From: Geoglobus acetivorans
GTDB taxonomy: Archaea > Halobacteriota > Archaeoglobi > Archaeoglobales > Archaeoglobaceae
DNA length: 64,000 nucleotides
NCBI RefSeq assembly: GCF_039641995.1
Contig: NZ_CP087714.1
Span: forward strand, 1,178,001 to 1,242,000
Direction: 5' to 3'
Shown: positions 35,080 to 44,106 of the stretch, piece by piece
Layout of the letters: the number at the start of each line of letters is the position of its first letter
How positions within the stretch are numbered: the first letter of the stretch is position 1
Notes under the pieces: generated by a model
Databases searched by the model: none
What the model saw: the letters and a program-made list of their open reading frames with translations, nothing else
What the model was told of the DNA's origin: nothing
Program-made: the position numbers and the translations under genes

Positions 35080-36771
35080 ATGAATCCCCCAAAAATCAAA
35101 GAAATCATTAAAGATATCAAAGAAGGAAAATACAACATACCAGAATTTCAGAGAGGATTTGTCTGGAGTCCTCAACAGGTTAGAGATCTTGCCGAATCCA
35201 TATGGAAAGAGTACCCGATAGGAGTAATATTGGTATGGGAGGGTGAGCACACTCCTAAAGTTGGGGATTATCATAAATTCACTTCTTGGATACTCGATGG
35301 ACAACAGAGGATGACATCATTTTGTATCCTGTATGGTATAAAACCTCCGTGGTGGAACGAAAGGGAACAACCTTGGGATAAAATCTTGGAAAAATATAAC
35401 ATCATGGTGAAGGTTAATAAGGACTTGACGGGCCTTGAATTTGCTGTTGCTAATCCAGTGAGAAAAAAAGACAGAAAATGGATTCCAATAAGAGAACTTC
35501 TGAACATGGACGATGAAAAACTGAGAAAACTTGTAAAGGAAATATCGACTGACGAAGAATATTTTCCCGAAGGTGCACAAGCCCTCAAAAATGATCCTCA
35601 ATGGTTAGAACTCACGTCTGAGAAAACCAGAGACAAAATCAGAGATTTACTCAAAAACCTAAAGGAGAAATTGGAAAAATATGAAGTGACTTTTCTGAAA
35701 ACGACTCATGATGTTGATGATGTAATCGAAATATTTGATAGAGTTAACACTAAAGGAACTAAAGTAAAAGAAGCAGATATCATGGTTGCTTTGCTCTCCA
35801 TAGAACATCAGGGCTGGATTAGAGATGAATTTTTGCCATTTTTAGTGGATCTCAAGGAAGAATTTGGATTCGAACTCGATCCGAACTTTGTGATCAGAAT
35901 GCTCTCGGCAATCTCCCCAAAAAGGACAGTAAGATTGTCAGAGGTAGGTAAGGAGTTCTGGTCAAGGGAATTCGATCTCAATAAGTATTGGAAAAGGACT
36001 AGAGAGTCTCTGACAACCATCAGTAAGATTCTGAATGATTTTGGTATACTCTCCACAGACATTATGGTCTCAAAATATGTATTGATTCCATTGGTCGCTC
36101 TTTACGAGAAATTTGAAGATGATTTTGACAGAAATAAGGCACTATACTGGTTCATTCTTGCGACTTGGGATGGAAGATACAGTAGCATGTCAGCTACAAA
36201 AATAAGCGAAGATTTGAAAAGTATTGGCAACTCCGTGTCATTTGAGGATGCCATAAAAAAGTTGCTGAACAAGTTGCAAGTGGAAGGAAAGATAAAAAAG
36301 GAGGATGTCTTGAAAGATTACACAAAAGACCGATTCATGAGATTTCTGCTATATCTCACAATCTATAACAATGGTGCTATAGACTGGAAGCAAAAGGTTA
36401 AAATTGGTTTTGTTGGAAAAGATACACGATTTTCAGAATTTAAACCACAATGGCACCACTTCTTCCCGAAGAACGTTCTCAAAAAATATAACGAGAAGTT
36501 GAGTGAAGAGGATAAAATCAGGGAAGAGGAAATAAACTCTCTTGCAAACATAACCATTCTCAATCCGAAGCAAAGAGTGTTTAAAACTGAACCCCACGAC
36601 TACATTAAAAAACATAACATAACTGAGGAGATGCTCAAACAACAGTTTATCCCGGTAGAGGAGGAACTATGGCATGTCGAAAATTACAGAAGATTTCTAG
36701 AACGACGAGCGGAACTTTTAGTTGACGGAATCAACCGATTTTTGGATTCTTTAAGAAAGGGATTGGGGTGA
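35080..36771 (+). CDS. GmrSD-like Type IV restriction enzyme (DUF262/DUF1524)
   Basis: 563 residues. The DUF262 domain has IPEFQRGFVWSPQQVRDL near residue 20, WKEYPIGVILVWE, and LDGQQRMTSFCILYG near 74 (nucleotide-binding motif). FDRVNTKGTKVKEADI lies near 228. The C-terminal DUF1524 nuclease has QWHHFFPKNVL near 458 and INSLANITILNPKQR. GmrSD enzymes cut DNA with modified cytosines using nucleotide hydrolysis. The gene abuts EVE upstream and DUF365 is 5 bases downstream, so three genes form one operon. A relative lies at the left window edge beside hsdS. Confidence 0.9.
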   Translation: MNPPKIKEIIKDIKEGKYNIPEFQRGFVWSPQQVRDLAESIWKEYPIGVILVWEGEHTPKVGDYHKFTSWILDGQQRMTSFCILYGIKPPWWNEREQPWDKILEKYNIMVKVNKDLTGLEFAVANPVRKKDRKWIPIRELLNMDDEKLRKLVKEISTDEEYFPEGAQALKNDPQWLELTSEKTRDKIRDLLKNLKEKLEKYEVTFLKTTHDVDDVIEIFDRVNTKGTKVKEADIMVALLSIEHQGWIRDEFLPFLVDLKEEFGFELDPNFVIRMLSAISPKRTVRLSEVGKEFWSREFDLNKYWKRTRESLTTISKILNDFGILSTDIMVSKYVLIPLVALYEKFEDDFDRNKALYWFILATWDGRYSSMSATKISEDLKSIGNSVSFEDAIKKLLNKLQVEGKIKKEDVLKDYTKDRFMRFLLYLTIYNNGAIDWKQKVKIGFVGKDTRFSEFKPQWHHFFPKNVLKKYNEKLSEEDKIREEEINSLANITILNPKQRVFKTEPHDYIKKHNITEEMLKQQFIPVEEELWHVENYRRFLERRAELLVDGINRFLDSLRKGLG

Positions 36772-36776
36772 TTTAG

Positions 36777-37205
36777 ATGTCTGAAATTGTAGGCGTAACT
36801 TACCCAATTCCCAAGCAGTTCATGGATCGCTTTTTCAAGGAAGGCAAAGACGTTTTCGTCAAGCCTGCAACTGTTTGGAAGCAGCTAAAACCCGGAATGA
36901 AGTTCGTTTTTTATCAATCCCACGAGGATACGGGGTTTGTTGGTGAGGCTAAGATTAAGAGAATTCTTCTGCAGGAGGATCCGATGAAGTTCTTCGAGAC
37001 TTACGGCGACAGAATTTTCTTAACCAGAGAAGAACTCAAGGATTACCTCAAATCTCAGGAAAGGTGGAGATCCGGATGGAAAAGCAGAGGTAAAGAAAAG
37101 AAAAAGCTCTGGATGGCTATAGAGCTTGAAGACATTAAGAAATACGATAAGCCGGTAAAGCCGAAGAGGTTTGTGCCTGTTGGGGGGCAGTATCTGAGAG
37201 AATGA
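36777..37205 (+). CDS. DUF365 (PUA-like) protein, copy 2
   Basis: 142 residues, a close paralogue of the protein at 29108: VFVKPATVWKQLKPGMKFVF, YQSHEDTGFVGEAKIK, ERWRSGWKSRGKEKKKLWM and KRFVPVGGQYLRE match it almost word for word. Each copy sits next to a nuclease gene, one with PLD-helicase and one with GmrSD. The stop overlaps the start of the broken rhomboid gene by 4 bases. Confidence 0.87.
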   Translation: MSEIVGVTYPIPKQFMDRFFKEGKDVFVKPATVWKQLKPGMKFVFYQSHEDTGFVGEAKIKRILLQEDPMKFFETYGDRIFLTREELKDYLKSQERWRSGWKSRGKEKKKLWMAIELEDIKKYDKPVKPKRFVPVGGQYLRE

Positions 37206-37902
37206 ATCGCCTTACCTTCTTCAAATATCTGGTATTACTTTTACCTGTAATAATCTGCTCCGTCCTTTTTATTGTGAAGCTAGGTTCTATTCAAACATCC
37301 GGAATTATGGCCATATATGCATCAAATTTCATCCATTACGATTTGGACCATTTCTTGGTGAACATTCTGGCATATCTGGTATTTGCATATCTCTCCTTCC
37401 TTTTACTCAAAAGCTTGCGAGAAGAGAAACTGTTCTGGATGTCGTTTGTCGCATTGTTCACGATTATCCCAATTGCAGTAGCACTTGCCAAATTAGAAGC
37501 AATTGGATTTTTTCTGGAATTGTTTCTGGCTTTGTCGGTTTGTATTCATTCTCGGCGGCATTGTTATTACGCTCGAAGTCTGTGCCTAACGTATTCCCGT
37601 TCTTTCTCGTATTTCTTCTCGGAGTTTTAATTGTGGCAATTGTCTACAGCTATTATACTTTTTTGATTCTGATCTCAATTTTGGTGGGGATTGCATTTTG
37701 GTTCGTAATTAAGAATTTAAAACCCAAAAGCAGCTTACTGGTTCTTGTTCCATATTTATTGGCCATTGTGGGATCGTTTCCGAGCATAATCTTGACTGAC
37801 AGGGGCTTCATTAACATATGAGCTCATTATGCTGGACTCTTCTTAGGATACTGGATTCCTCTGTTGCTGTGGTATGTGCATGATGGAAAGAAACGAGATT
37901 AG
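37202..37902 (+). pseudogene. Rhomboid-family membrane protease, broken by a frameshift and an opal codon
   Basis: Frame 1 gives several membrane helices and the rhomboid-like HYDLDHFLVNILAYL near residue 42. After a T6 run at 37508-37513 the reading continues in another frame with SGIVSGFVGLYSFSAALLL, where the catalytic GxSG serine would be. It then meets an in-frame TGA at 37819 just before AHYAGLFLGYW, the catalytic His motif; a Trp codon there would fit. The stop is at 37900. Two independent lesions make this a real pseudogene. It follows DUF365 with a 4-base overlap. Confidence 0.8.
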
Positions 37903-37949
37903 CATGCTTAAGAAATCTTTAAATTCGCCTATCAACTTATTTCCTTTTA

Positions 37950-38936
37950 ATGCGGCCTAGGGCTATTGTCCTGTTTTTGATATTGCTTTCGTTAATAATT
38001 GTGGGTTGTTCTCAAACAAACGAAAACACTCAACCCACAGCAACTCCAGCTCCAGTTGCCACATCACCCATACCACTCTCAACTTCGCCAGAATCCCTAC
38101 CCCCTGAACAGACACCCGTCCCCACACCAACTGCTGAAAAACTCTCAATTCAGCCCGGCCAGAACTACACCGCAAGAGTGGTTTACGTTGTCGACGGCGA
38201 CACGATTGACGTCATCTTTCAGGATGGAACTAAGGAAAGAATCAGAATCCTGGGAATAGACTGCCCGGAAACTGATGCGGAGAGAAACAGAAAGGGCGAG
38301 TATGATGGCATAGCCGACATGCAATATCTCGCAGTCTGGGGCAGAAAAGCTGAGGATAAGGCAAGAGAGCTGCTCGACGGAAAGCAGGTTGTGGTTCAGA
38401 CGGACGAGAAAGCAGATCTCAGAGATATCTATGGAAGGCTCCTGGCATATGTTTACGTGGATGGTAAGGACTTCGGAGCCATTATGCTCAAAGAGGGTTA
38501 TGCGAGGTGCTACTGCGAGGCAGAGTTCTCGAAGAGAGGTCTTTACAGGCAGCTCGAAGAAGAGGCTAAGCTGAATAAAGCCGGACTCTGGAGCTACTCA
38601 CCACCTGTAGTTGAGATTCTCTCAGTCAATTACGACGCTTGTGGAGCAACTGATGACAGGGAGTGCCTGAATGACGAGTATGTGGTCATAGCCAATACCG
38701 GCAGCACTCCAGTATCGCTCTACGGCTGGAAAATACAGGACGAGTCGGGCAAGTACTACATCTTCCCAGATGTTATCCTCGATCCCGGAGAGCAAGTGGT
38801 TCTTCACACGGGCAAGGGTTTTGACAACTCAACCGACCTTTTCTGGAATTCTGGAAGGGCTATCTGGAACAACGATCACGATACCGCTTACCTCTACAAC
38901 AGTGAGGGGGAGCTGATGGATAGCTATGAGTGGTGA
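37950..38936 (+). CDS. Secreted lipoprotein: thermonuclease with lamin-tail domain
   Basis: 328 residues. The signal peptide is LFLILLSLIIVGCSQ, with a lipobox Cys near 20, followed by a Pro/Thr-rich linker to about 65. The staphylococcal-nuclease domain has VVYVVDGDTIDVIF, ERIRILGIDCPETDAER and DIYGRLLAYVYVDGKDF, containing the expected Arg and Asp residues. From about 215 a lamin-tail domain follows (NDEYVVIANTGSTPVSLYGW, DVILDPGEQVVLHTG). It probably degrades DNA at the outer face of the cell. A TATA-like CTTTAAATTC precedes the ATG by about 30 bases; it is its own transcription unit. Confidence 0.92.
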   Translation: MRPRAIVLFLILLSLIIVGCSQTNENTQPTATPAPVATSPIPLSTSPESLPPEQTPVPTPTAEKLSIQPGQNYTARVVYVVDGDTIDVIFQDGTKERIRILGIDCPETDAERNRKGEYDGIADMQYLAVWGRKAEDKARELLDGKQVVVQTDEKADLRDIYGRLLAYVYVDGKDFGAIMLKEGYARCYCEAEFSKRGLYRQLEEEAKLNKAGLWSYSPPVVEILSVNYDACGATDDRECLNDEYVVIANTGSTPVSLYGWKIQDESGKYYIFPDVILDPGEQVVLHTGKGFDNSTDLFWNSGRAIWNNDHDTAYLYNSEGELMDSYEW

Positions 38937-39031
38937 ATGAAAGGAGATTTTTGATCTATTTTTGAATGGTTCTTTGGCATTCCATTTACGGAAGCGCTCA
39001 ATTCTTGTTTTAAATTAATATTAAAACCAGT

Positions 39032-40303
39032 TTAATTCTTCTCTGGATTTAGAATCCAGTTCTTTATCTCTTTTCTCCTGTTTTCAGCCCATCTCAGAAT
39101 AATCTTACCATTTTTCCTTTCCACCAGAGTATATTCCTGCAGAAATCCACTGTGAGCGAAAAAGTTTCTTTTGCTTGCCGAGCTTTTGTAGAAATTCTGC
39201 CCGTGAATCAGCATGCCAAGAAGCTCGGTCTCACCGTCACTCAGCTTTTCAGAGTGCTTCTTTATTTCATTCACATCCCTCTGAAGAAAGTACTCGTTCA
39301 CACCAGTTCCAGTGTTCCTGTTTCTGTACACCTCAGTGAATTTCTCCAGTATTTCATCTATTTCAGGCTCGCTCAGAGACTCTCTGAATTCCCTGATGCT
39401 CCTGAACATTGCAATGGCATAGAAGACATTTGAAACATTAACTCCATCAAGTGGAAATCTTTCCACCCTGTTTCCATTTTCATGAGGTTCTAGAAGTTTC
39501 TCCACAAAACGCACAATTTTCCGTTCCAGTTCATCTATTCCGTAAGACATCTGGAGAAGTTCGTAAAAGGTGAGTGGTATGTTCAGCCTTATTGCGTTAT
39601 AGGCAAGCCTGAGCTCCTCAAACATGTGCCTGAACTCCTTTTTCAGCCCAGCGTTTTCCCGGTTTATCCTGCCAAGTTCGTCTTTCAGACTTTCAGGACA
39701 CAGCTTAACGATCTTATCAATGTTGGCATTTGGGAGGGAAAAGAAGGCCTTAACGTCTAAATGCTGAATCTCGACAATGTAGCTCTGCACGGTCCTCGTT
39801 ACAGGTGGTGTAAAAATGGCTGAAGCGTCAACATCTGAAGACCCCTGCAGGATTTTCTCCATCTTCCTGTAGGTCAGGTACCTCTTTGTAGCCTCAAGCA
39901 GGCTCACAGGATATATGTTGAATCCAGTGGATAAGTCAATAAATAGCTTTCCTGGTCTCTCTTTCAGCAGGTGGAGGAAGATGGCAGTTGCTATTGTCTC
40001 AACACTCCCGGAGAAGTAAACCTCCACATCCTGCTCCCTGTACCTGCCCACCGGAGGGATGGTGACTGTCTCAAAGTCGTCTATCCCTTTATCGGCGAGC
40101 TTTTCTTTGAAAGTGTCGAGGTTGTCTTTAATCAGCATGCTCTCAGGAACGAAAATCGTGAGGTCCACCTCTTCCCCCTTTTCCATCAGGTGTCTCCTGA
40201 GGGCATCAGAACACAGGGGAGTGGTATAGCTTACCCCATCGATTGTGAACTCCTTCTCCTGATACGATTCGGGTTTTCCGATTACCTGAAAGATGGTGGT
40301 CAC
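39032..40303 (-). CDS. csx1: Csx1-type CARF-HEPN ribonuclease
   Basis: 423 residues. The N-terminal CARF part has TTIFQVIGKPESYQEKEF and LFIDLSTGFNIYPVSLLEAT near residue 118. The C-terminal HEPN domain carries R-x4-H in ASKRNFFAHSGFLQEY near 385. Csx1 proteins are Type III CRISPR effectors that cut RNA when cyclic oligoadenylate binds the CARF dimer. It is the second gene of an operon after a CARF-HTH gene (4-base overlap) and lies just outside CRISPR array 1. Confidence 0.9.
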   Translation of the reverse strand: MTTIFQVIGKPESYQEKEFTIDGVSYTTPLCSDALRRHLMEKGEEVDLTIFVPESMLIKDNLDTFKEKLADKGIDDFETVTIPPVGRYREQDVEVYFSGSVETIATAIFLHLLKERPGKLFIDLSTGFNIYPVSLLEATKRYLTYRKMEKILQGSSDVDASAIFTPPVTRTVQSYIVEIQHLDVKAFFSLPNANIDKIVKLCPESLKDELGRINRENAGLKKEFRHMFEELRLAYNAIRLNIPLTFYELLQMSYGIDELERKIVRFVEKLLEPHENGNRVERFPLDGVNVSNVFYAIAMFRSIREFRESLSEPEIDEILEKFTEVYRNRNTGTGVNEYFLQRDVNEIKKHSEKLSDGETELLGMLIHGQNFYKSSASKRNFFAHSGFLQEYTLVERKNGKIILRWAENRRKEIKNWILNPEKN

Positions 40304-41037
40304 CGAATCAGCACCTCTGCAAACTTCTTCCCAAAATCCGTGACCAGATACCTGCTGCCGAACTTCTCTATCAGCCCGTGCCTTAACAGCAGCTCCCTAT
40401 CAGAATACGTCAGGCTGTCAAGTTTTCTGTTGTAGAGCACGTCCACAAGCCTCATCATGTAGTCCTCCGGAATGGGTACTGTCGGGATTCTGATTACTCT
40501 GTAGTCCCTGGGGAACATCAGTGCATCGAAGTACCTCTCCTTCTCCCGGTATATTTCCATCTTCTCCTCATCGCTCTCTGAGAAATACATCCTCTCTATG
40601 TCTAATCTGAGATTTTCAAGCGTCTCGTTCACGATTTTTACGTCAGGAGATACCACGTGGAATATTCCATCAACACTGAGAAACTGGCCGAGAAGCGAGA
40701 GGGTTATGCACATGTTCTTCCTTCCACCGGCCACGTTCAGGTAAACCACATCAGAACCGAACTTTTTCTTCTGGTCCTTTATTGTCTTACCAGCAATCCT
40801 CATGAACTCGAAGTTCTGCTCTTCTGTCGTAACATCCTCAAAGGGAATCTCAACCTCGTGTATTCTTGTTCCCGGGTATTTGGACTTCATGGCAACCCTC
40901 ACAAGCTCGTAACCCTGCTTGACTTTCTCGTCTGCCGTGGTCATCACAACGAGGTCGGAGACCTTTCCAATGTAATCAACAAACGCTGTCACAACAGGCG
41001 GGCTCATTCCAAGTGTGGCGATAACCGCAACCCTCAT
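40300..41037 (-). CDS. CARF-domain protein with C-terminal winged helix (possible ring nuclease or regulator)
   Basis: 245 residues. The CARF-type Rossmann start is RVAVIATLGMSPPVVTAFV, with VVYLNVAGGRKNMCITLSLL near residue 98 as ligand loop. The end (LTYSDRELLLRHGLIEKFGS, RYLVTDFGKKFAEVL) looks like a winged helix. The MSPPVV start recalls CRISPR-associated ring nuclease families that break down cyclic oligoadenylate. Overlap with csx1 suggests it tunes that enzyme. Whether it degrades the signal or represses transcription cannot be told from sequence. Confidence 0.8.
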   Translation of the reverse strand: MRVAVIATLGMSPPVVTAFVDYIGKVSDLVVMTTADEKVKQGYELVRVAMKSKYPGTRIHEVEIPFEDVTTEEQNFEFMRIAGKTIKDQKKKFGSDVVYLNVAGGRKNMCITLSLLGQFLSVDGIFHVVSPDVKIVNETLENLRLDIERMYFSESDEEKMEIYREKERYFDALMFPRDYRVIRIPTVPIPEDYMMRLVDVLYNRKLDSLTYSDRELLLRHGLIEKFGSRYLVTDFGKKFAEVLIR

Positions 41038-41140
41038 TCCTGCGCCTCCTTTTTTGTCATATAGGCTAAAGCCACTTAATTAAAATTTTTGGTTTTGAAG
41101 TTAAATTTGAAGCTTGAGTTTGTTTTAAACCTGAGATTGC

Positions 41141-42056
41141 GTCACGGTTCTCCTTATGAGATTCTGAAAAATCCCTTAAGTGGAAAAAGAAGATGAGGAA
41201 AAGTTGCCGTTCTCCTTATGAGATTCTGCAGCACTCGCAATAAAAGCATTGCACGAATTGTTAAAGTTTCCGTTCTCCTTATGAGATTCAAAGTGGCTGA
41301 GAGGCTCGGAATGCAAAACGAGGCGAGGGCAGTGTTTCCGTTCTCCTTATGAGATTCTGAAATACTTGCTCCTGAAGAGGCTCCATACTTCCCTATGTGG
41401 TTACCGTTCTCCTTATGAGATTCTTGAGATAGAAGAAGAGGAATTGGCACCGTGGGAAGTGTTGCCGTTCTCCTTATGAGATTCTAATTGTATATTTAGA
41501 AGAGAATCCAGACTGGGAGACTTTGTTACCGTTCTCCTTATGAGATTCTCTAATTGCTGATTCCAATAAGCGATATTTAGAACCGTTACCGTTCTCCTTA
41601 TGAGATTCTGAAAGAAGGGTTAGAGGAATTCATGAGCTTTGGAATGGTTACCGTTCTCCTTATGAGATTCAGGGGTTAGAAGAATTCATGCAGTTTGCAC
41701 CAAGGATGGGGTTACCGTTCTCCTTATGAGATTCTGATTAGTGTTAAATATAATTAAAGTATTATAATAATTGTTACCGTTCTCCTTATGAGATTCTTGG
41801 ATTTAGGTGCAGCACTGCCTGTTATGGGCAGTGTGGTTACCGTTCTCCTTATGAGATTCTCCTGATAGTCGGAATTGATGATGTATGAGGGAGGAGTTGA
41901 GAAGTTACCGTTCTCCTTATGAGATTCCCCAGTTAGATATAGAATAATGGATAAGCATAGCTATGATGAGTTACCGTTCTCCTTATGAGATTCAGGGATA
42001 TGGATGGTTTTCACATAAGGAGTGTTGTTAGAGTTACCGTTCTCCTTATGAGATTC
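41141..42056 (-). CRISPR. CRISPR array 1: 15 repeats, 14 spacers
   Basis: 24-base repeats starting GTTACCGTTC and ending TTATGAGATTC on the plus strand, at intervals of 60-68 bases (spacers 36-44). Repeats begin at 41141, 41203, 41266, 41334, 41400, 41461, 41525, 41585, 41647, 41711, 41773, 41836, 41904, 41970 and 42033. The left ones are variant (GTCACGG, GTTGCCG, GTTTCCG), so the old end is at 41141 and the leader at the right. Transcription is on the minus strand. The spacers after 41585 and 41647 are related to each other. Confidence 0.98.
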
Positions 42057-42360
42057 CGATGTTCAAATTTCTCCTTTGACCCTTTATAACCTTTTTCCTG
42101 CCTGCTTTTTCCAGGGGTTACTGGTTGCATGCAATTTTGAGCGCCAGTATTTAAAGAGCAGCCAGTTTTTGAGAAGGAGTCTCATCACTGAATTTTGCTT
42201 TTCAGGAAATTAAAACAGAGATAAAATAAGAAGTAACCTTGGGAACTTTTTAACCGGAATTATCAGGCATTAAAATTTTTATCCTGTTTGAAAATCAAAT
42301 GAACTTGTTTGTCAGTCAGATCAGTTTTATTCAGTCAGAAAATTATAAAACACCATTATA
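42057..42360 (-). promoter_or_regulatory. CRISPR leader of array 1
   Basis: An A/T-rich, gene-free stretch between the newest repeat and cas4, almost identical to 55120-55423 beside array 2. On the minus strand a TATA box (TTATAAA, 42083-42089 on plus) preceded by GGAAAAAGG lies about 27 bases before the first repeat. Transcription should therefore start at the array edge. Confidence 0.9.
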
Positions 42361-42915
42361 TCACAGCTCCTTACAGATTTTTCTGTATCCGCATCCCCGA
42401 CATCTTGATCTGTCTCTCGGGGACGAGACCAGTCCGGTTTCATGAATGTGGTGGATTTTGTTTATTATTGACGCAGCATATCTTCTAACGCCCAGACTGA
42501 ACGGTGATTCCCTTTCTCCATCCCTGTAACCGACCACGAGCTTCACCACTCTCCCAAAATTGTCCTCCACCAGGAGAGCGTAGCATGCGGTCTGGTAGAG
42601 GTGAATTTTCGCCGACTTTTTCCTGTATTCTGAGTTCTTGAACTCGTAAACCTCGTAACCATCTGGTGTCTGTCTCAGCCCGTCAACGTAACCATATATT
42701 CCAAATCTTTCCGATTTCAGGTAAACGTTCGTTTTCCATCCCTTTCGTTCGAGCTTCTTCATTCTCTTCTCGTGCTCCTCCTTCCCGTACTTCATGAGCT
42801 CAGTCGTTCTCTCTTTAAAACCGAGAACAAGTATGAAGTAAGGTATTCTGGGGCAGTAAAGGTACTGCTTCACCATGCTAACGGGAAATTCAAACGAATA
42901 TGATGTCATCCTCAT
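42361..42915 (-). CDS. cas4: CRISPR adaptation exonuclease Cas4
   Basis: 184 residues of the Dna2/RecB-like Cas4 family. The N-terminal Cys is in VKQYLYCPRIPYFI, the nuclease motifs in YGYVDGLRQTPDGYEVYEFK (Asp, Glu, Lys), and three C-terminal Cys in SRCRGCGYRKICKEL complete the Fe-S site. Cas4 trims prespacers and selects PAMs. The start overlaps cas2 by 26 bases. Its 3' end directly borders the leader of array 1, and a decayed copy of that end lies beyond the leader of array 2. Confidence 0.95.
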   Translation of the reverse strand: MRMTSYSFEFPVSMVKQYLYCPRIPYFILVLGFKERTTELMKYGKEEHEKRMKKLERKGWKTNVYLKSERFGIYGYVDGLRQTPDGYEVYEFKNSEYRKKSAKIHLYQTACYALLVEDNFGRVVKLVVGYRDGERESPFSLGVRRYAASIINKIHHIHETGLVSSPRDRSRCRGCGYRKICKEL

Positions 42916-43168
42916 CCTCCTCCAGCACCTCCCCGATCACAGTCCTGAGCGCCATATCCGGCCTGCAGATCACGAAAACCTGAATGTTTCCCTGCTCTCC
43001 TCTGAGCAACCTCTTCAGAACTTCAACAAGCTCTCTCCTCCTCGCTGAACTTATGTCTCCGAGAAACGCGCTCTTCTGAATTCTGCTTAGTCCGAACCTT
43101 CTGCATGCTGTGGCGATTCTGCTTCTCGTTCTGTTTTCCGAGATGTCGTAAATCACGAGGGTCATCAT
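42890..43168 (-). CDS. cas2: CRISPR adaptation protein Cas2
   Basis: 92 residues with the ferredoxin-like Cas2 start TLVIYDISENRTRSRIATAC, RRFGLSRIQKSAFLGDIS, and QVFVICRPDM near residue 65. The Asp after IYD is the usual metal ligand. It forms the integrase complex with Cas1, whose gene overlaps it by 4 bases. Confidence 0.96.
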   Translation of the reverse strand: MMTLVIYDISENRTRSRIATACRRFGLSRIQKSAFLGDISSARRRELVEVLKRLLRGEQGNIQVFVICRPDMALRTVIGEVLEEDEDDIIFV

Positions 43169-44106
43169 CTCAGTATGAATGGCGTGTAACTGCTCTTTCC
43201 GAGCAGAAACCGCTCGAGTCTTCTGGCCTGCAGGTAAATGTGGTACTCTATGGGCAGTTTCCTGTTTTCAAATGTAACCTTGGTCTCAAGTCGCCTGAAT
43301 ATCTCAGAAATTATCTCCTTCCTGCAATCTGCTGTCAGAAAACCGTCCTTGACCTCTGGAGTTATTTTAAAAATGGCCCTGTCCACAACAGGCTGCCTGA
43401 ACTCCTCCATGAGATCAACCACCAGAGCAGGCCGTCTCGGATTTTCTGCGTGCAGAAACCCGGCAAACGGATCGAGGTTCGTTGTATCTATGGCAAGAGA
43501 GACCACCGACATTAAAATTGCATACCCGTAATTGAGAGCCATGTTGAACGGATCAGGGCTATCGTATCGTTTTTTCCTGCCAGACATTTCGTAAAACTCT
43601 GAAACAACATTCCAGTACACCTCGGCAGCCTGAGCCTCCACGTTTATTATGTTCTGCTGTCTCTCGCACCGATCCAGCTTGCTCACCGATCTCTTGATTT
43701 CGTAGCACATCTTAATCAGGTCTTTCCTCCCCCTGTTCTTGCAGATGGACTTTGCGAGGTAGTACTGATTCATCACCTTTCCTCTCACAAAGCACTTTGC
43801 TAAGAAAAGAGACCTCTCATCCCTCTGGGCAGCGTACTGCTCTTTTCTGACAGAAACGTTAGCCTTCCTGTAAAAAGAAGAGAACTTTCCAGCCACAGTT
43901 CCGTTCCTGTTCAGGACTATCACGTCAATGTTGTTTTCCGACGCGAGCCTGAGAAAAGCCGATGACATTGATACGCTACTCCCTTCTACTATTAGCTGAT
44001 CAACATTTCCCGGAGAAACCGTTCTGATTTCATCACCCCTCTTGATCTTTATCAGCCCATCCTTCACTCCAAGGAAAGTTCCGTAACCGCTAATTACCAC
44101 TTTCAT
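43165..44106 (-). CDS. cas1: CRISPR integrase Cas1
   Basis: About 313 residues from the ATG at 44106 (MKVVISGYGTFLGVKDGLI). The frame opens at 44175, but the extra 23 residues lack family similarity and lie within csa1. Catalytic sites are the Glu in NVEAQAAEVYWN near residue 140, the His in FAGFLHAENPRRP near 205 and the acidic DLMEEFRQPVVDRAI near 218. The N-terminal part is the beta-strand domain (ENNIDVIVLNRNG). The start overlaps the csa1 end. Confidence 0.97.
   Translation of the reverse strand: MKVVISGYGTFLGVKDGLIKIKRGDEIRTVSPGNVDQLIVEGSSVSMSSAFLRLASENNIDVIVLNRNGTVAGKFSSFYRKANVSVRKEQYAAQRDERSLFLAKCFVRGKVMNQYYLAKSICKNRGRKDLIKMCYEIKRSVSKLDRCERQQNIINVEAQAAEVYWNVVSEFYEMSGRKKRYDSPDPFNMALNYGYAILMSVVSLAIDTTNLDPFAGFLHAENPRRPALVVDLMEEFRQPVVDRAIFKITPEVKDGFLTADCRKEIISEIFRRLETKVTFENRKLPIEYHIYLQARRLERFLLGKSSYTPFILR

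Noticed and set aside
42150-42200. Repeat-like TTGAGAAGGAGTCTCAT within the leader as an extra degenerate repeat
   Set aside because: The similar parts are in a different order from the real repeat and spacing does not fit; probably chance or an unrelated leader motif.
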